Part shown: piece after piece, positions 33,712 through 46,002 of the stretch | Position numbering within the stretch: the stretch's first letter is position 1 | How the letters are laid out: every line of letters starts with the position of its first letter | Source: Sipunculus nudus | Taxonomy: Eukaryota; Annelida; Sipuncula; Golfingiida; Sipunculidae | Length of the DNA stretch: 64,000 nt | Assembly: GCA_026874595.1 (NCBI GenBank) | Contig: CM049316.1 | Span: forward strand, 12,018,839 to 12,082,838 | Reading direction: 5' to 3' | Notes under the pieces: model-generated | What the model was told of the DNA's origin: nothing | The model's database searches: none | Seen by the model: only the letters and a program-made list of their open reading frames with translations | Made by a program: the position numbers and the translations under genes

Positions 33712-35733
33712 TTTTAAAAGTTATTAATCTCGCAGTGACATCCCCGATATGAAAATAAATAACTTATTATGTATACATCATTTTGAGTGATTTTTGCGAG
33801 TTTTATGATTTGCAGGGAGGTTACCAGCGGAAACAGCTTAACTGCCTTCGGCAAAGACCGAATTGCATGTATGGTCGCCTCCATCTCCCGGCAGGATTAA
33901 TTACTATTGTGCATATGAATAATCCCTGCCTTCAGTTACTGAATTAAGCATGTTTGGTCTGACATTTGACCCAGGCTCTGACCCAAGTGCGTGGTCAGTT
34001 AATGTGAAAACACTGACTCTCGCTTTTTGAAAAGGGAATCTAGGAGGGTTAATGACAAAACGAAATACAAGTGGGGTGGCGGTTTCAGATCTCAAAATTG
34101 GTCTGATACACGATTAAAACAAATGTTGCGCCGGCTGAAAAGGGGGTGCGGACTTATGCATATTTCCGTTTCCCTTTTCAGGAACAGTTTCCTTTCCTTA
34201 AAACGTACATTTAATTCATCATTCATATCTTCTTCACATCATTCTATTCTTTATACGTCCAATAATAGTAATTCGTCAAAGATCATCAATAACTTTAATG
34301 ACCCCAGGTCCCCTTCGATCCAGAACACAAATGTAAATGTGGACATAAAAATATTGTTGTTATAATTTGGTATCTTTGAAAGGAGACCATCCTCAACACT
34401 CAACGGGATCACACAAAATTAATGAAGTTCGGAGCTAAGTTATGCAGACCTTTATTCAATGATTATAAACGCATGACACAGATGTAATTTACAATTGAAC
34501 TGAAATAATTTCAAATTTAATTAAATTTATATTAACATTAACTCAAACACTTTGTGAAACAAAGACCGTATGACTGACCTCGACTGCATTACCCCATGCA
34601 GGGAAGACCGGGGTTGACGAGCTCATGATGTACTTAACATGATAAATGTATATGATGCAGATATGGCTGTCAAGATGGCTTGACCTGAATATCTTTAGGT
34701 CCAGGGGCACGGTATACCATGCACCCCTTTTGTTCTAGCTAATAAAAGTAAATCAGACTTTACACAACTGTATTTAAATTTCAATCTGGAATTTTCTCTT
34801 CATAAAATTTTATGAATAAACTTATCACTCATAGTCAATATCTCGGGATCAGTAGTACTTTACGCTCTTTACACAGCGCTTCACCTTTAGGCCTACTACC
34901 TATATCGAAAGCTCTGTTTGTTTTGACCTTGTATCCTGAATCGCTACACCAGAGGGAGCACTGTATTTTGGTCCAATCGGATGAAACCCTGTGCTGGAAG
35001 ACAAAACGTTTTACCAGCCAAGCGAATACATGGAGCCGATGTTGTTCGTTTCGTTTTGAGTGACAGCTCATCTCCCCGGCAACCGTTGAACAGGCCACAG
35101 GCTCAGAGAGAATAGCCCCACACATGGTTTCTTGGCGGAGCCTGATGCCTGTCGAGTGACTGGCATCACATCAGCAGTTTTTTCAGCAGACAGACCCTCC
35201 ATCAGGTGTTTAAGTGCATCATAAACGGTCAAAGCAGGCAGGGGAAAATCAGTAGCTTCTTTAGAAGCGCAAGATTTCCGCTGCCTCGGAAGCGTATAGT
35301 CCTTTATTAATTAAATCAGAACTTGCAAGTGCTTTAAGCCGACATTCACACTATCTGGTTTTGGTTTGCCATGAATTGGGTCTAAAGATAACACAAATCA
35401 GGGCGATCTCTCGAACGGACAGACGGACCGACCTAACCCCGCCGGGTAAAATTTTGAAAATTTGCAACAGTTAAAAAAAAAATAATAATAATTTTGTGAT
35501 GTAGCAGGAAAATAAATAACGATCTTTAAATTAGTGTCTGTATCCTTTATATGACAAAAATATTAAGGGTGATAATTATATATTGCAAGGTTTTATCTGT
35601 TATGTTTAAAAACTATAATATTTCCTGTATTCAATATTACAACCCGGCAACATATTTGACCTTAAAACGATCCTATGACCTTTAAACGATCGTATGATGA
35701 ACGCTGGATAATATTTAGCGGAAATTATATATA

Positions 35734-35810
35734 TGTATGTGTGCGTGTGTGTGCGTGTGTGTGCGTGTGTGACTGCACCATGCGCCTCCGCAACAGACCT
35801 TCTGCAATTG

Positions 35811-35859
<49 letters not shown>

Positions 35860-35860
35860 C

Positions 35861-35908
<48 letters not shown>

Positions 35909-35945
35909 ACTTTGTTGCTGAAGTTTAACAGACCTTCTGCAATTG

Positions 35946-36004
<59 letters not shown>

Positions 36005-36026
36005 TAGATAGATAGATAGATAGATA
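35734..36026. repeat. Compound TG, TA and GATA microsatellite with a duplicated spacer
   Basis: GTGTGC repeats, then AGACCTTCTGCAATTGAA followed by a long TA tract. The spacer TTGTTACTTTG.TGCTGAAG, AGACCTTCTGCAATTGAA and a second TA tract follow, ending in GATA x6. The spacer phrase TTGTTACTTTG appears once more after it. One unit containing the TA tract has evidently been duplicated. The Tyr-Ile reading frames here are not genes. Confidence 0.92.
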
Positions 36027-37864
36027 TTGTTACTTTGATGCTGAAGTTTAAGTTGCATATCATTATTTGACTGCAGATTAAATTGTATTTTAGCGTATGA
36101 TAAAGAAACACGACTTTGATTCTCTTTTCTGCAAATTTAGTGATTTCTATTTGTATCAAACAGTTTTGGGAAATATTTTAGGACTGCTTTAAGTATTTTA
36201 ACTTTGCTGCATCTCGATAGGATATAACAAGCTGGTATAAAATAATTGTAACAATTACATCCTGGAATTATTCATTCAAATTATTCTAACAGCAAAAAAA
36301 AAAGATTGTTTCTCTGCATGCCTGTCCCCTTAAATTAGAATTCATTTTCAATCAATTCAAACTTATTCAATGTGTACCGGTAATTTGACTGTACTTACAA
36401 TCAGGGATCCATGTACATGGTTGCATAAGAAATATCCAGGGTGCTTTAGTGACTTCAACGTGACGCCAAACGACAAATATGCTGCTACACGCAGTATGAC
36501 AGTGCCAATATCTCCTTCTAAATGAGTTGAAACTGCCTTTTAACATATCTGACATCTTATATATAATAAAGATATTTAGATTCTCAGATTCTTAAAAAAA
36601 TTATATTGAAACTAATTATCTTGCTTTTATTTCCTATCTCTTTCCCTTGGTATATTTATGAGGTGTTGTGATTCTTTGGTGCAGTCGGTCTTAAATATTG
36701 TAGTGTTCATTTATATTTATTTTGGATGCTATGTACAAACATATTTTGCAATCTTTTATATTTCATAACTCGAATATATTTCAATGCAGTTGGGTAAGGG
36801 ATGAATGTATTCAGGTAGAATTTCATTTAAAATAACAAAAAAAGTCCAGTCATTGGTAAAACATTAATGATGTACCTGTAAAACTTCCCTTGGACTCGTT
36901 TTACAATATCTTACATTCTGAAAGTCTGACAGGTACTTACAGTGATTAAAGCTTGAAACAGAGACAAACAATCAACGTCACATCTTAAAGTAAAAAAATA
37001 ACTGAGGCTAAATTATTTTGAGGAATCAAATTACGTTCCATTGCGACATGGTGCAAAATGTATAAACTCTAAGATTAGATGCCTTTGTTTGTTGCTCATG
37101 CTAAAACATGATTATAATACAAACTTAACATATGTGTTATTCTATACGAGCTGGTTATGCATAATGGTGTATTCAGACCTTTATTGGTCCACTTATAAAG
37201 CTACATGTGTTAAGTACATGAGCAAACAGAATTACAGATTTATAACCTACACTCTAAATAATTTTAGGCTTAGACACGTCTCATATAAAGACACATAGCC
37301 TGTGACACTTTTAAGACGCGTCTAGTGTCTTTGGACAAGAGGTGTCCAGCGTCTTTGGACGAGACGTGTCTAGCGTCTTTGTGGGAGCTCTCTGTGGCGC
37401 CTTTAGTAAGACATGTCTCTAGTGTCTTTAGGGAGGCGTCTTTACAGAAGGCGTCTAGCGTCTTTAGCAGGAAGCGCCTAGGGTCTTTCTGGAAGGCGTC
37501 TTCAACGGAAAGCATTTCGCGACTTCATGCCGGGTGTCTACAGACTCATCGTCCGAATTGTCCATGCAGCAGCTTGGAGAGCATATGATCAGTATGCATT
37601 ACACAATAAAAATCCTGAATGTTTCTCTGGTTACCACAACTTCAGTGCCATTAATATTCAACATTCATATATCTATCACATACACGGTAATATAAAACTT
37701 AAAAACGAGTTTTTCTTAAATGTAATTTTAATCTCACAAAACAAGAGACCCATACAGGTGTCTTATAAACTGTTCAATACTGCTGACTATAATGAATGAC
37801 AATACAAGATAACAAAGATTTTCCAGGATTACTTGAGAAATTACGAAAAAAAAATCAAACTTGT

Positions 37865-38921
37865 AACAAGTGACCCTTGAGTCATGACGCTCAGCCGACT
37901 GACATGTTGACAATGTCCTTGCACAGGCGAATAATTAAGATTATGAGGGTGCCATTATCATTCATGCATATTAGCTAAAGTTCATTAAGACCCATAAGCA
38001 CATCTTATTTGATAACAATCCATACAGCCATTCCTGAGAAATATATCAATTTGATATGGGTAACAGAGACCAAATTTCAGGATTCAAAGGGGACTTTTCA
38101 TGGATCACCCTGAATGTCAAGTTAGAAGATTACAGATCCAGTGGTTTGTGCCCTGGTAACGGAAGACTGCATATTTAATTAAAGGTTTTATAAATACAGA
38201 AAAAAATCGAAAAAAAATTTAAAAAAAATACAGGTGGCGCCACCAGTCTGCAGAAACATATGACACATTCCATTATCAATATCCATGCAAAGAATCATGG
38301 TGATCAATGCATTAGTTTTTCTGATACTTGAGCTTTTATATCAAATTTAGCATTATTCTGGGTGATACTTCGGAGCCCCATTGCATGAAGGACATAGATA
38401 ACAGAGACCTAATCTCAGGTTTCTCAGAAGACTTTTCCTGGGCCTCCCTGCATGTCAAGAAAGAAGATTCTAGGTCTAGTCGTTATGATTTGTGTCCTGT
38501 TAACAGATGACCAAATCTTTCAAGGTCCTAAAAAGAGGGGGAAAATCGTAAAAAGTAAAAAAAATACAGGTGGCGCCACTAGTCTGCAGGAACTGATGAA
38601 ACACTCCATGATCAATATACATGCAAAGAATCATGGTGATCAATGCATTAGTTGTTTAGATACTTGAGCTTTTGTATCAAATTTTGCATTATTCTGGGGG
38701 GTACTTCGGAGCCCCACAACTGAGAAGTCATGTGTAACAGAGACCTGATTTTTGGTTTCCAAGGAGATTTTTCATGGACCTCCCAAGATCTGAAATTAAA
38801 AGATTCCAGAACCAGCGATTACGATTTGTGCCTGGTTAACGGACGGACAGACAGACAGACGGACGCCGGACAAAGAGTGATCACTATAGCTCAGATGACT
38901 TTAAGTCAGCTGAGCTAAAAA
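37865..38921 (-). mobile_element. HINE-like element, copy 6
   Basis: Minus orientation inside the larger CMC-like element 37250-43749. The 5' end is TTTTAGCTCAGCTGACT near 38921, the microsatellite (GTCCGTCTGTC) is at 38840-38865, about three 335-bp core units carry GGTGGCGCCACC (38231, 38569), and the 3' end is rc CACTTGTTAC at 37865. Confidence 0.72.
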
Positions 38922-39289
38922 TTGTATGTTAACATTTCCTGATTATATGTAGGAATAAACAATGGTATTCAACTCAAATCTGTATGTTAACTGTATGTTG
39001 AGGCCCACATTAAATTCAAACCCAATCTATAGCCACCTTTTTAGTTACTGCAAGCGTTATAAGTATACAAAATGTGTTCATCCTTAACTAACCCTGGTAT
39101 TTAACTGATATGTCGAGGCCAATATATAATTCAAACACTTTCAGGCCACTTCATTGTGTTACTATTAGCTTGATATAAAGAGTATATACATTAGGCTTTT
39201 GACAGAAATTTATATCATATTATTTCTCAGAGCACAGTTACAATATAGTTTATACAAAAAAAAAACAGTTCAGTAATCTAGATACCCAG

Positions 39290-41238
39290 AATTTGAACTG
39301 TCTGCATGTGAAGTTTGGACTCTCTGGGTCTTGCTATTGCGATTTGTGCCCTTCAGTTAACGGATGGACAGAGTGAAGGACAGACAGATGACAGAGGACA
39401 AAGACCCATTGCTATAGCTCAGAAGATTTTCAGTCATCTGAGCTAAAATGTAACTTTGCATCATGACTTAGCCATGATGAATTATTATTTATCAAATTTT
39501 CCGGTGGCTTCTAAGCTCAATGCAAATTTTCTAAATTTATTGCCATAACCCTTAAAATCTACCTTGTCCTGTAGAACATAATGTTGAAAGATACCTAATA
39601 ACTGGGAGTAAATGCGAGGGTAATTTAAGTCAGAAATGTAATAAAACATAATAAGGGAGTGGAGTGTCTGGATGACTGAACTGGTCTTTGTAAAAATAGA
39701 GATTCCATCGGCTAGCAGGGCGGCCTCCATCAGATTGTTTGAGTCATCCACAAACAGGGCTGCTCTTGGAGCAGATCCAGGGCTTGAAACCAGATGTCTG
39801 TCAATGTCAGTTTCTGCGATTCCCTGTAATGAAAAAAGGGCAAATCTGAAGTTTAACCATATGGTTTTACCATTATCTGACCAAGTTTGTGGTAGAGATC
39901 GCTGGTAATCATTCAACATTTTATTTTACAGAAATACTAATGTACATATTGATTCTGAGAATAAAATTCTACTGACTTCACCTCCCAATAAAAGTTTCCC
40001 ATTTTTCCTAATATACACATTGGAATACTCAATATATGTTACAGAACTTCTAGGTTCTGGGACTAACAAGCAAATATTTTCCTAATACATACTCACATGG
40101 CAAGGGGACGATGACACTTATGTTTAAATTGCAAAGATTAATTTCTCAAAGGAACGAAGTCACAGAGACCTAGTTTTTGGCTTGGTAGGAGATCCTTGGG
40201 ACATCTAACATTATGGCGAATTTTGGATTCGTAGGTCTAATGGTTTCAAAACGTGCCAGTCTAACGGACGGACGGACAACCGACGGACAATGGATCATGA
40301 CTAAAGCTCTGATGACTAATAGTCAGCTGAGCAAAAAAATGACTTTCTAGATATTAGTGCAAAACATAAGATGTACCAGTTTCAAAAGGATTCATGCAAA
40401 ACTGTGGCTTGTAGATTCCTACATGTAAGAAGAAAGCACCAGCAAGCAGGCTAAATTGAGGACAACTGACAATTAGACAGACGCACTGACAAGGGGACAC
40501 AAGGTTGAGAGCAGATGACTTAACCAAAATATGGAGAAGAGGCATATATATGATCATAATCATATATATAATCATAGCAGTTATATGATTTGTGCCTTGT
40601 TACAGATGACCACATATTTGAAGGTCTCAAAAATAGAGAAAAGAAATGCGTAAAAATTGAAAAGATACAGGTGGTGCAACCAGTCTGCAGAACCTGATGA
40701 AACATCCCATGATCAATAAGCAAGTAAAGAATCATGGTGATCAATGCATTAGTTGTCCGGATAGTTGAGCTGTGGTATCAAATTTTCAATATTCTGGGGG
40801 GTACTTCGGTGCCCATTGCTTGGAGGTTATAAGTAACAGAGACCTGATTTCTGGTTTCATGGACCTCTCTGGATTTCAAGTTAGAAGATTCTAGGTCCGC
40901 TTATTTAAAGGTCTCTTTAAAGAATCTTGCTGATCAATGCTACTGGAGCTTTTGTGTCAAATTTTCCATTTTTCTGGGGGGGGGGGGGAGTATTTCGGAG
41001 CCCCATAGCTCGGAGGTTATGAGTAACACAGACCTGATTTCTGGTTTCCAAGGAGATTTTTTATAGGCCTACCTGGATGTCAAGTTAGAAGATTCCAGGT
41101 CCAGCGGTTACGATTTGTGCCTGGTTAACGGAAGGACAGACGGACAGACAGACAGACGGGCGGACAGACGGACAGACGGACGCCTAACAAAGAGTGATCG
41201 CTATAGCTCAGATGACTTTCAGTCAGCTGAACTAAAAA
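39290..41238 (-). mobile_element. Three 5'-end HINE-like fragments
   Basis: Three separate minus-strand 5' ends, each followed by GTCC-type microsatellite and part of a core unit but with no 3' terminus: about 39290-39448, 40136-40337 and 40570-41238. The stretch 39485-39823 between the first two is not HINE sequence but a putative exon. Repeated 5' truncation-free but 3'-lacking copies suggest deletion after insertion or use of an alternative end. Confidence 0.6.
39485..39823 (-). CDS. Terminal exon, uncharacterised protein C-terminus
   Basis: An excellent acceptor (CCTTTTTTCATTACAG at 39839-39824) opens a 112-codon frame to TGATAA-type stop DNA at 39485. It starts GIAETDIDRHLVSSPG and continues ALFVDDSNNLMEAALLADG, then LIMFYYISDLNYPRIYSQLL. 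This looks like the C-terminal segment of uncharacterised proteins common in invertebrate and fish genomes, where an acidic/hydrophobic strand is followed by a YY-x-x-x-L-x-YP motif; no function is assigned. The upstream exons were not found. It sits inside CMC-like element 1, so it may be a transposon-borne or captured gene. The family resemblance is from memory and not searched. Confidence 0.5.
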   Translation of the reverse strand, partial: GIAETDIDRHLVSSPGSAPRAALFVDDSNNLMEAALLADGISIFTKTSSVIQTLHSLIMFYYISDLNYPRIYSQLLGIFQHYVLQDKVDFKGYGNKFRKFALSLEATGKFDK

Positions 41239-41370
41239 ATACTGTATTTCCGTAAATCTGACCTTGAAAATCAAGTTCAAGGTCACCAATTAACTTTTTT
41301 TAAACATCAAAGTCTTGTAAATATATATTGCTCAAGCAGATTTTTTATAACTAATGCCGTTAGTAATGAA

Positions 41371-41373
<3 letters not shown>

Positions 41374-41451
<78 letters not shown>
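41374..41451. repeat. AAT trinucleotide tract
   Basis: About 26 AAT units with one interruption, inside CMC-like element 1, next to the HINE fragment ending at 41238. Confidence 0.95.
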
Positions 41452-41452
<1 letters not shown>

Positions 41453-42152
41453 TGCAGTAGTGCCATTTAATGCGAGTATTCAAACAATTTCAAATATATA
41501 TATATATATATATGCAAAGTGACATTTTACTTTAGACATTTCACCGAAGATGTATCAACTATAGCCTATTAGCAGTGACAGGAGAGAGCATATCGTCACA
41601 TGCACTAACCGCATTTACGCGGCAATATCCAGGACCCTGCACGTACACATGAACACATTATCTTGTCTGGGAGACGCGCTGACCAAGATTGTTACACTTT
41701 GTCTAAACCAATCAACTCTCAAGAGTTACGCGCTGGTGCGGGGTAAATGTAACACTTTTTAGCACTGGTTACGAGCCAATGTTTATCAACAAATAGAGTA
41801 TAGGATAATATCTAGACTGCATGCGTTTTTTGACTTGCTGAAACTCATTTGTCAATGTGGACTCAATAATAGTATAAATACAATAATATATGGCAGGGTC
41901 AAATTGGGCCAGCCATGTCCTACTCGTTAGTCGTTTCTAATCGTCTTGTGATTTTATTACGAAGAGATGAAAGAAAACAGATTGAAAATCTGTAACTTTG
42001 AAAGATATCTGGGATAACTTTTATACGTGTTATTTGGCTCGACCGTATTAAAGCATATTTATGATAACGGGCCAATGAAATTATTGGGGGGCAGACCCCC
42101 CCTCCAACAGAATGATGTTTATAAAAACCAACTATTTTTTTTAGTATTTCCA

Positions 42153-42157
<5 letters not shown>

Positions 42158-42213
<56 letters not shown>

Positions 42214-42318
42214 TTCTTCTCAGTACTTGGAGTACCATATATATATATAATATATATATATATAATACACATATATATGTATATATACGGTACATATACA
42301 CGGTACATATATGTCTAC

Positions 42319-42366
<48 letters not shown>

Positions 42367-42403
42367 TCTTCTATTGTCCTCCCCCCCCCCCCCCCCCCCC
42401 CCC
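42158..42403. repeat. TA tracts and a C24 tract
   Basis: Two TA tracts (42158-42211 and 42318-42363) separated by TA-rich imperfect DNA, then 24 C at 42380-42403. It lies in CMC-like element 1. Confidence 0.95.
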
Positions 42404-43029
42404 ATGAAAATTTGGTTTCGCCGCCAATGCATATGACCTGTGTCCCTGACTCCTTGTCTCGTTGAGCTGAGCCATTAAACACATTCTTGCATACTGTACA
42501 TCCTTTTAATACATTTTACAAATGAAAGTACGGCCAACAGCTCTTAAGTTATTATATTTATAGACAGTAGGCCCATGGTTGACCGACTAGGAAAACCGAT
42601 CTGCCTTGCTTATAGGCTGCCATCCCCATCCTCTCCCCCCCCCCCCCCCCCCCGCCCGCCCCCCAACGCAATTCATGTACACATAATCCATTGCATTTGT
42701 AAATTACATGCAGTCTTATTTATTTCATGCAGTCAAATGTTAAGGAAACTCCGAGTATAAATTATTTCTTTGTATACATGTACATATGTTTCATTTTCAA
42801 TATTTCATGATCAGTACTGACTGACTTTTGAACAATCAATAAAGACAATATGGCCGGTCTGGAGTGACCGGTTTTCATGCACATAAAAATATGGATACTG
42901 TAGAACAGATTTAATAAAAATTGTATTCATCTATGCTTCAAATAAGGCGATTGACCGTTTTACTTTCTACAGAAAATATATAAAAAAAATAACAAATAGG
43001 TCTACTCACGTCACTTCTCTTAGGATAAA

Positions 43030-43200
43030 ACTATGTCAGCGTTCTGGTATGGTCTACTGCCTCCTTGCTGCACGACCTGGCGGGGCATGGTAATGCGCAG
43101 ACGAATCAGGAGTTGATGCTGACATCACGTGGATTAAAAGCGCGCGAAGCAGACAACTTATAGACGCTGGTGTCTTAAATTTAGCCTGCTTCTCATGTGT
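43030..43200 (-). promoter_or_regulatory. Possible promoter/first exon at the inner edge of CMC-like element 1
   Basis: A GC-rich island with CACGTGATGTCA (E-box/CRE-like), an ATG opening a 22-codon frame that stops (MPRQVVQQGGSRPYQNADIV), and a downstream donor AGTGAC|GTGAGT on the minus strand. It could be the non-coding first exon of the gene ending at 39485. No intervening exon was found. Confidence 0.25.
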
Positions 43201-44426
43201 CTTTACTGGACATGCTTCGAAGACACTAGTGTCTTTAATTCGCTCTTCGTGACAACAGACTTCTATATCGTTCGTGAATAGACATAATTAATTACTAATA
43301 TACATTATTTTACAAATCTTATGTTTCATATTATGTGAATATTACCTTTAATTATTATCTCGAGTTTTACAGAACTGGGACACTTAAAACAACTCAATCG
43401 TGCATTTAGTCATGAGAGTCCTGCAAAAATAGAGCAAATTTAATATGGTATATTATTCTTAGATTGTGTTTATAGCAAAAGCAAGTAAGAAGCACTGGAG
43501 ATAAATGTATTTATGAACCATTTCTTAAACTATAATAGTTTAAGACACCTGTGGAAAGACACCAAGACACATACTGTAAGACACCAAGACACATACTGAA
43601 AGACACCAAGACACATACTGTAAGACATATGTGTCTTTGTTGGCGTCTTACACAAGTCCTCTGAAGACACTTGATGCCCAGTTTAAGTCGTCAGTGTCTT
43701 ACCTAAAGACACCAAACTAGGTTGAGACATGTCTCGGTTATTTACAGTGTAGGTAACATACAATTTAATGGTTAAAGGTACATCCATTACACCTTTTTCA
43801 GAATATGGAACAGGAAAGGATCAAATTGGTTAATTTGCCTACTTTTGTCATTAATATATATTGCATAATAATAGAAAAACACTCTTAATTGCTCATAAAT
43901 GATTTAATGATTTGTTCTGCAGATACAAGCATTTGCATAACTCTAAGAACTGTTACGCCTGAAGATATATTTTTTTTCACTTAAGCCTCAGTTTGGTGAC
44001 CTTTTTACCTTGATGGCTTGATTATTCGATCAATTTGCATATTGATCATTCCAATTATAGAAGACCTTAAATCCAGACAGTTTTTTGGTAATTCATTATT
44101 TTGCTTTCATTAGACCTTTGCTGGTCCAAGATATTACTAAAAAGAGCTTCATCTTGCATGTACTTGGGACAAAAGGACACCTGATAGGCAGAATAAGTGC
44201 AGCTTAATAGTCTTATTATGAAATATTTTTTTTATGAAACAAAGTCAAAATACACAGCTGTTATTGCTTTCATTTATAAAAAGTGTTATGGGTTGGATAT
44301 GTTGAGGGTGTTTTAATAAACATTCATATCAAATTTATATATTTATAAGACTTTATATAAGTGACAAAACCAAAGTACACCTTGGACTAAAAAATTCAAG
44401 GCACGGTTTATTACTGTATACAATAT

Positions 44427-46002
44427 ATTTAGCTCAGCTGACTGTAAGTCATCTGAGCTATAGCGATCCCTTTTTGTCCGTCGTCCGTCCGGCCGTCTGG
44501 CCGTCCGGCCGTCCGTCCGTTAACAGGGCACAAACTGTAACTGCTGGACCTAGAATCTTGTAACTTGACATCCTGGGAGGTTCATAAAAAAATCTCCTTG
44601 GAAACCTGAAATTAGGTCTCTGTTACCCATATTCTTTGAGCTATGGGGCTCCGAAGTACCCCCCCCCCCCCCAGAATATTTGAAAGTTTGATACAAAAGC
44701 TCAATTATCTTAATAACTAATGCAGTGATCACCATAATTTTTGGCATGAATATTGATCATGGAGTGTTTCATAAGTTTCTGCAGTCTGGTGGTCATCTGT
44801 ATTTTTTCGATTTTTACAATTTTTTTTCTCTATTTTTGAGACCTCTTAAGATGTGGTCATCTATTAACAGGGCACAAATCGTAACGACAGGACCTAGAAT
44901 CTTCTCACTTGACCTGCGGGGAGGCCCATGAAAAATCTCTGTGGAAACCTGAAATAAGGTCTCTGTTACCCATAATCTCTGAGCTATGTGGTTCTGAAGT
45001 ACCCCCCAGAATAATGCAAATTTTGATACAAAAGCTCAAGTATCTGAATAACTACTACATTGATCACCATGATTCTTTACATGAATATTGATCATGGGAT
45101 GTTCCATCACTTCCTGCAGACTGGTGGCGCCACCTGTATTTTTTTCCAATTTTACGACTTTTTTTCTATATATTTGATACCTTCAAAGAAGCTGTCATCT
45201 GTAAACAGGGCACAAATCGTAACCGCTGGACCTGGATTCTTCTCACTTGACATCAAGAGAGGTCCATGAAAAGTTTCTATGGAAACCTGAAATTAGGTCT
45301 CTGTTACCCATATCCTTCGAGCTATGGGGCTTGTAAGTACTCCTAAGAATAATTAAAAATGTGATACAAAAGCTGCAGTATCTGAATAACTAATGTACTG
45401 ATGGCCATGAATTATTGCATTCATATTGATCATGGAGTGTTTCATCAGTTCCTGCAGACTGGTGGCGCCACCTATTTTTTTTTAATTTGTACGCATTTTT
45501 TTCTCATTTTGAGACTTTCAAATAAAGCCTCATCTTGTAACAGGGCGCAAATCGTAACCACTTGACCTAGAATTATCATACTTGTCATCTAGGGAGCTCC
45601 ATTAAAAGTCTTTATGGAAATCTGAAATTAGGTCTCTGTTACCCATATCCTCTGAGCTATCGGGCTCATAAGTACCCTCGAAATAATTAAAAATGTGATA
45701 CAAAATCGATGTTTTTTTCTGGAGAACTCCTCTGAGACCCTTGGACTGATCTTCCGTAACCCGGCATAGTTGTTCCGTCACCTATGTAGTTGTGCATAAC
45801 AAAGACAGGTGGCACCACCTGCAATCCTTTCTGGGCAGTCTGAATCTGGGTGTCTTTTAGATAACAGCCGATATCTCAGGAGTGGCTCAATGTATTGAGC
45901 TGAAAGTTAGCATGTATATAGATCTTGGATCTCTCCATCTTGTAATCGAATTCAACAATCCTTGAATTCAGCTGAGCGTCATGGCCCATGGGCCACTAGT
46001 TT
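44427..46002 (+). mobile_element. HINE-like element, copy 7 (complete)
   Basis: 5' end TTTAGCTCAGCTGACTG with TATAGCGATCCC, the microsatellite (GTCCGTCCGGCCG) at 44475-44520, and about three and a half 335-340-bp core units with the GGTGGCGCCACC palindrome at 45125 and 45464. The 3' end is CAGCTGAGCGTCATGG followed by CCCATGGGCCACTAGTT. Confidence 0.75.

Larger units (their letters stand above)
33172..37249. other. Intergenic DNA with microsatellites
   Basis: Contains TA and poly-C tracts and the compound microsatellite at 35.7-36.0 kb. The open frames at 34.0-35.1 kb lack splice context or protein-like composition. No gene supported. Confidence 0.55.
37250..43749. mobile_element. CMC/EnSpm-like DNA transposon 1 (GTGTCTT subterminal arrays)
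   Basis: Left terminus CACTCTAAATAA, right terminus TTATTTACAGTG (inverted), flanked by TA on both sides (37248-37249 and 43750-43751). Inside the left end (to about 37510) the motif (A)GTGTCTT or GCGTCTTT recurs about ten times. Inside the right end (43165-43735) the inverse, AAGACAC, recurs about ten times. A CAC start, a 2-bp target duplication and dense subterminal motifs in opposite orientation at the two ends are the hallmarks of CMC (CACTA/Mirage/Chapaev) elements. No transposase is recognisable; the interior has HINE insertions, microsatellites and a possible gene on the minus strand. Confidence 0.6.

Noticed and set aside
34027..34365. 112-codon open frame on the plus strand
   Set aside because: Low-complexity Ser/Asn-rich sequence with no family resemblance or splice context.
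35606..36159. Long Tyr-Ile repeat reading frames on both strands
   Set aside because: They only translate the TA dinucleotide tracts; there is no codon bias, splice context or conserved sequence.
37270..37515. Lys-Asp-rich repeat protein frames across the left array of CMC-like element 1
   Set aside because: They simply translate the GTGTCTT subterminal motif repeats; no start context or splice sites.
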